Below, in pieces: positions 6,396-6,589 of a stretch of 6,589 nt of DNA (position 1 is the stretch's first letter; every line of letters begins with the position of its first letter). The notes beneath the pieces were generated by a model, which had not been told where the DNA came from, did no database searches, and worked only from the letters and a program-made list of their open reading frames with translations. Source of the stretch: Pseudomonadota bacterium (GTDB taxonomy: Bacteria; Pseudomonadota; Gammaproteobacteria; Burkholderiales; Ferrovaceae); the NCBI GenBank assembly GCA_021794775.1, contig JAJYQG010000146.1:1-6589 (forward strand), given 5' to 3'. The position numbers and the translations under genes are program-made.

Positions 6396-6589
6396 ATGGA
6401 AGAAGAGAGCCAGGAAATCAGCGCGGACGATTGGGGGGCCGCTCTTGCCGAGCAGACCGCATCGGAGGCGGTTGCCGGGATGGTCGAAGAAAAAATGGCG
6501 CCAGCTGCAGCCGCCCAGCCGCATGTTTTTCAGACATTCGGAGCGGATGCTCAGGCGCCAGGGCATCACGATCTGGAAATGATCATGGA
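6393..6589 (+). CDS. fliN: Flagellar motor switch protein FliN, N-terminal part (3' end outside the window)
   Basis: FliN forms the bottom ring of the C-ring with FliM, and in enteric bacteria docks FliH-FliI complexes. Only 65 codons plus two bases are present. They encode an acidic start (MMEEESQEIS), the segment DDWGAALAEQ (12-21) typical of FliN N-termini, an Ala-rich variable linker, and DLEMIM (60-65). In FliN that last motif marks the entry into the SpoA domain and is normally followed by an (N/D)IPV-type sequence, which here lies beyond the window. No stop occurs before the edge. Two adjacent ATG codons occur at 6393 and 6396, and a strong AAGGAG at 6380-6385 overlaps the end of fliM. 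Spacing favours either start equally. The call rests on the short motifs plus position directly after fliM. Confidence 0.9.
   Translation, partial: MMEEESQEISADDWGAALAEQTASEAVAGMVEEKMAPAAAAQPHVFQTFGADAQAPGHHDLEMIM

Noticed and set aside
1..6589. A hidden novel system, mobile element, RNA gene or CRISPR array
   Set aside because: Coding flagellar genes fill the window with gaps of 20 bases or less. No tRNA-like folds, direct-repeat arrays, transposase motifs or terminator hairpins with T-runs were seen.

Overview
The window is one continuous stretch of a flagellar export, motor and switch operon, all on the plus strand. The order is fliG (3' part), fliH, fliI, fliJ, fliK, fliL, fliM, fliN (5' part). 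This is the classic order of Gammaproteobacteria and Betaproteobacteria. The protein sequences (FliG, FliM and FliI close to the enteric families, FliK ending in LVDTFA, FliM containing ICMPYSMIEPIRELL) suggest a polarly or peritrichously flagellated pseudomonadotan. My tentative choice is a betaproteobacterium or a related gammaproteobacterium. I cannot name a genus. Base composition is moderately GC-rich and looks uniform, with no mobile elements, RNA genes, CRISPR arrays or signs of recent transfer.

Layout: positions 2-748 hold the C-terminal three quarters of the rotor protein FliG. Positions 761-2835 hold FliH and FliI, the regulator and ATPase of the flagellar type III export apparatus. 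Positions 2832-3284 hold FliJ, the central stalk of that ATPase complex. Positions 3297-4655 hold FliK, the secreted hook-length ruler. Positions 4676-5380 hold FliL, a stator-associated membrane protein with an unusual C-terminal insertion. Positions 5384-6388 hold FliM, and 6393 to the window end holds the N-terminal part of FliN. The genes are packed very tightly: fliH/fliI and fliI/fliJ overlap by 4 bases, and the largest gap is 20 bases (fliK/fliL). Translational coupling is therefore likely and there is no room for terminators or large regulators. No stretch above 20 bases lacks a gene.

Together the products build two connected machines. FliG, FliM and FliN form the C-ring that generates torque and receives CheY-P. 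FliH, FliI and FliJ form the cytoplasmic ATPase complex that delivers substrates, including FliK, to the export gate. FliK switches export specificity once the hook is complete, and FliL links the rotor environment to the MotAB stators.

I see no new biological system. The points worth a second look are small: a roughly 65-residue Ala/Pro-rich then acidic insertion in FliL, a Ser in the usually Gly-Gly-X-Gly FliG-binding loop of FliM, long poly-G tracts inside fliG, fliK and fliM, and an in-frame A8 slippery tract followed by a small hairpin at the start of fliL.
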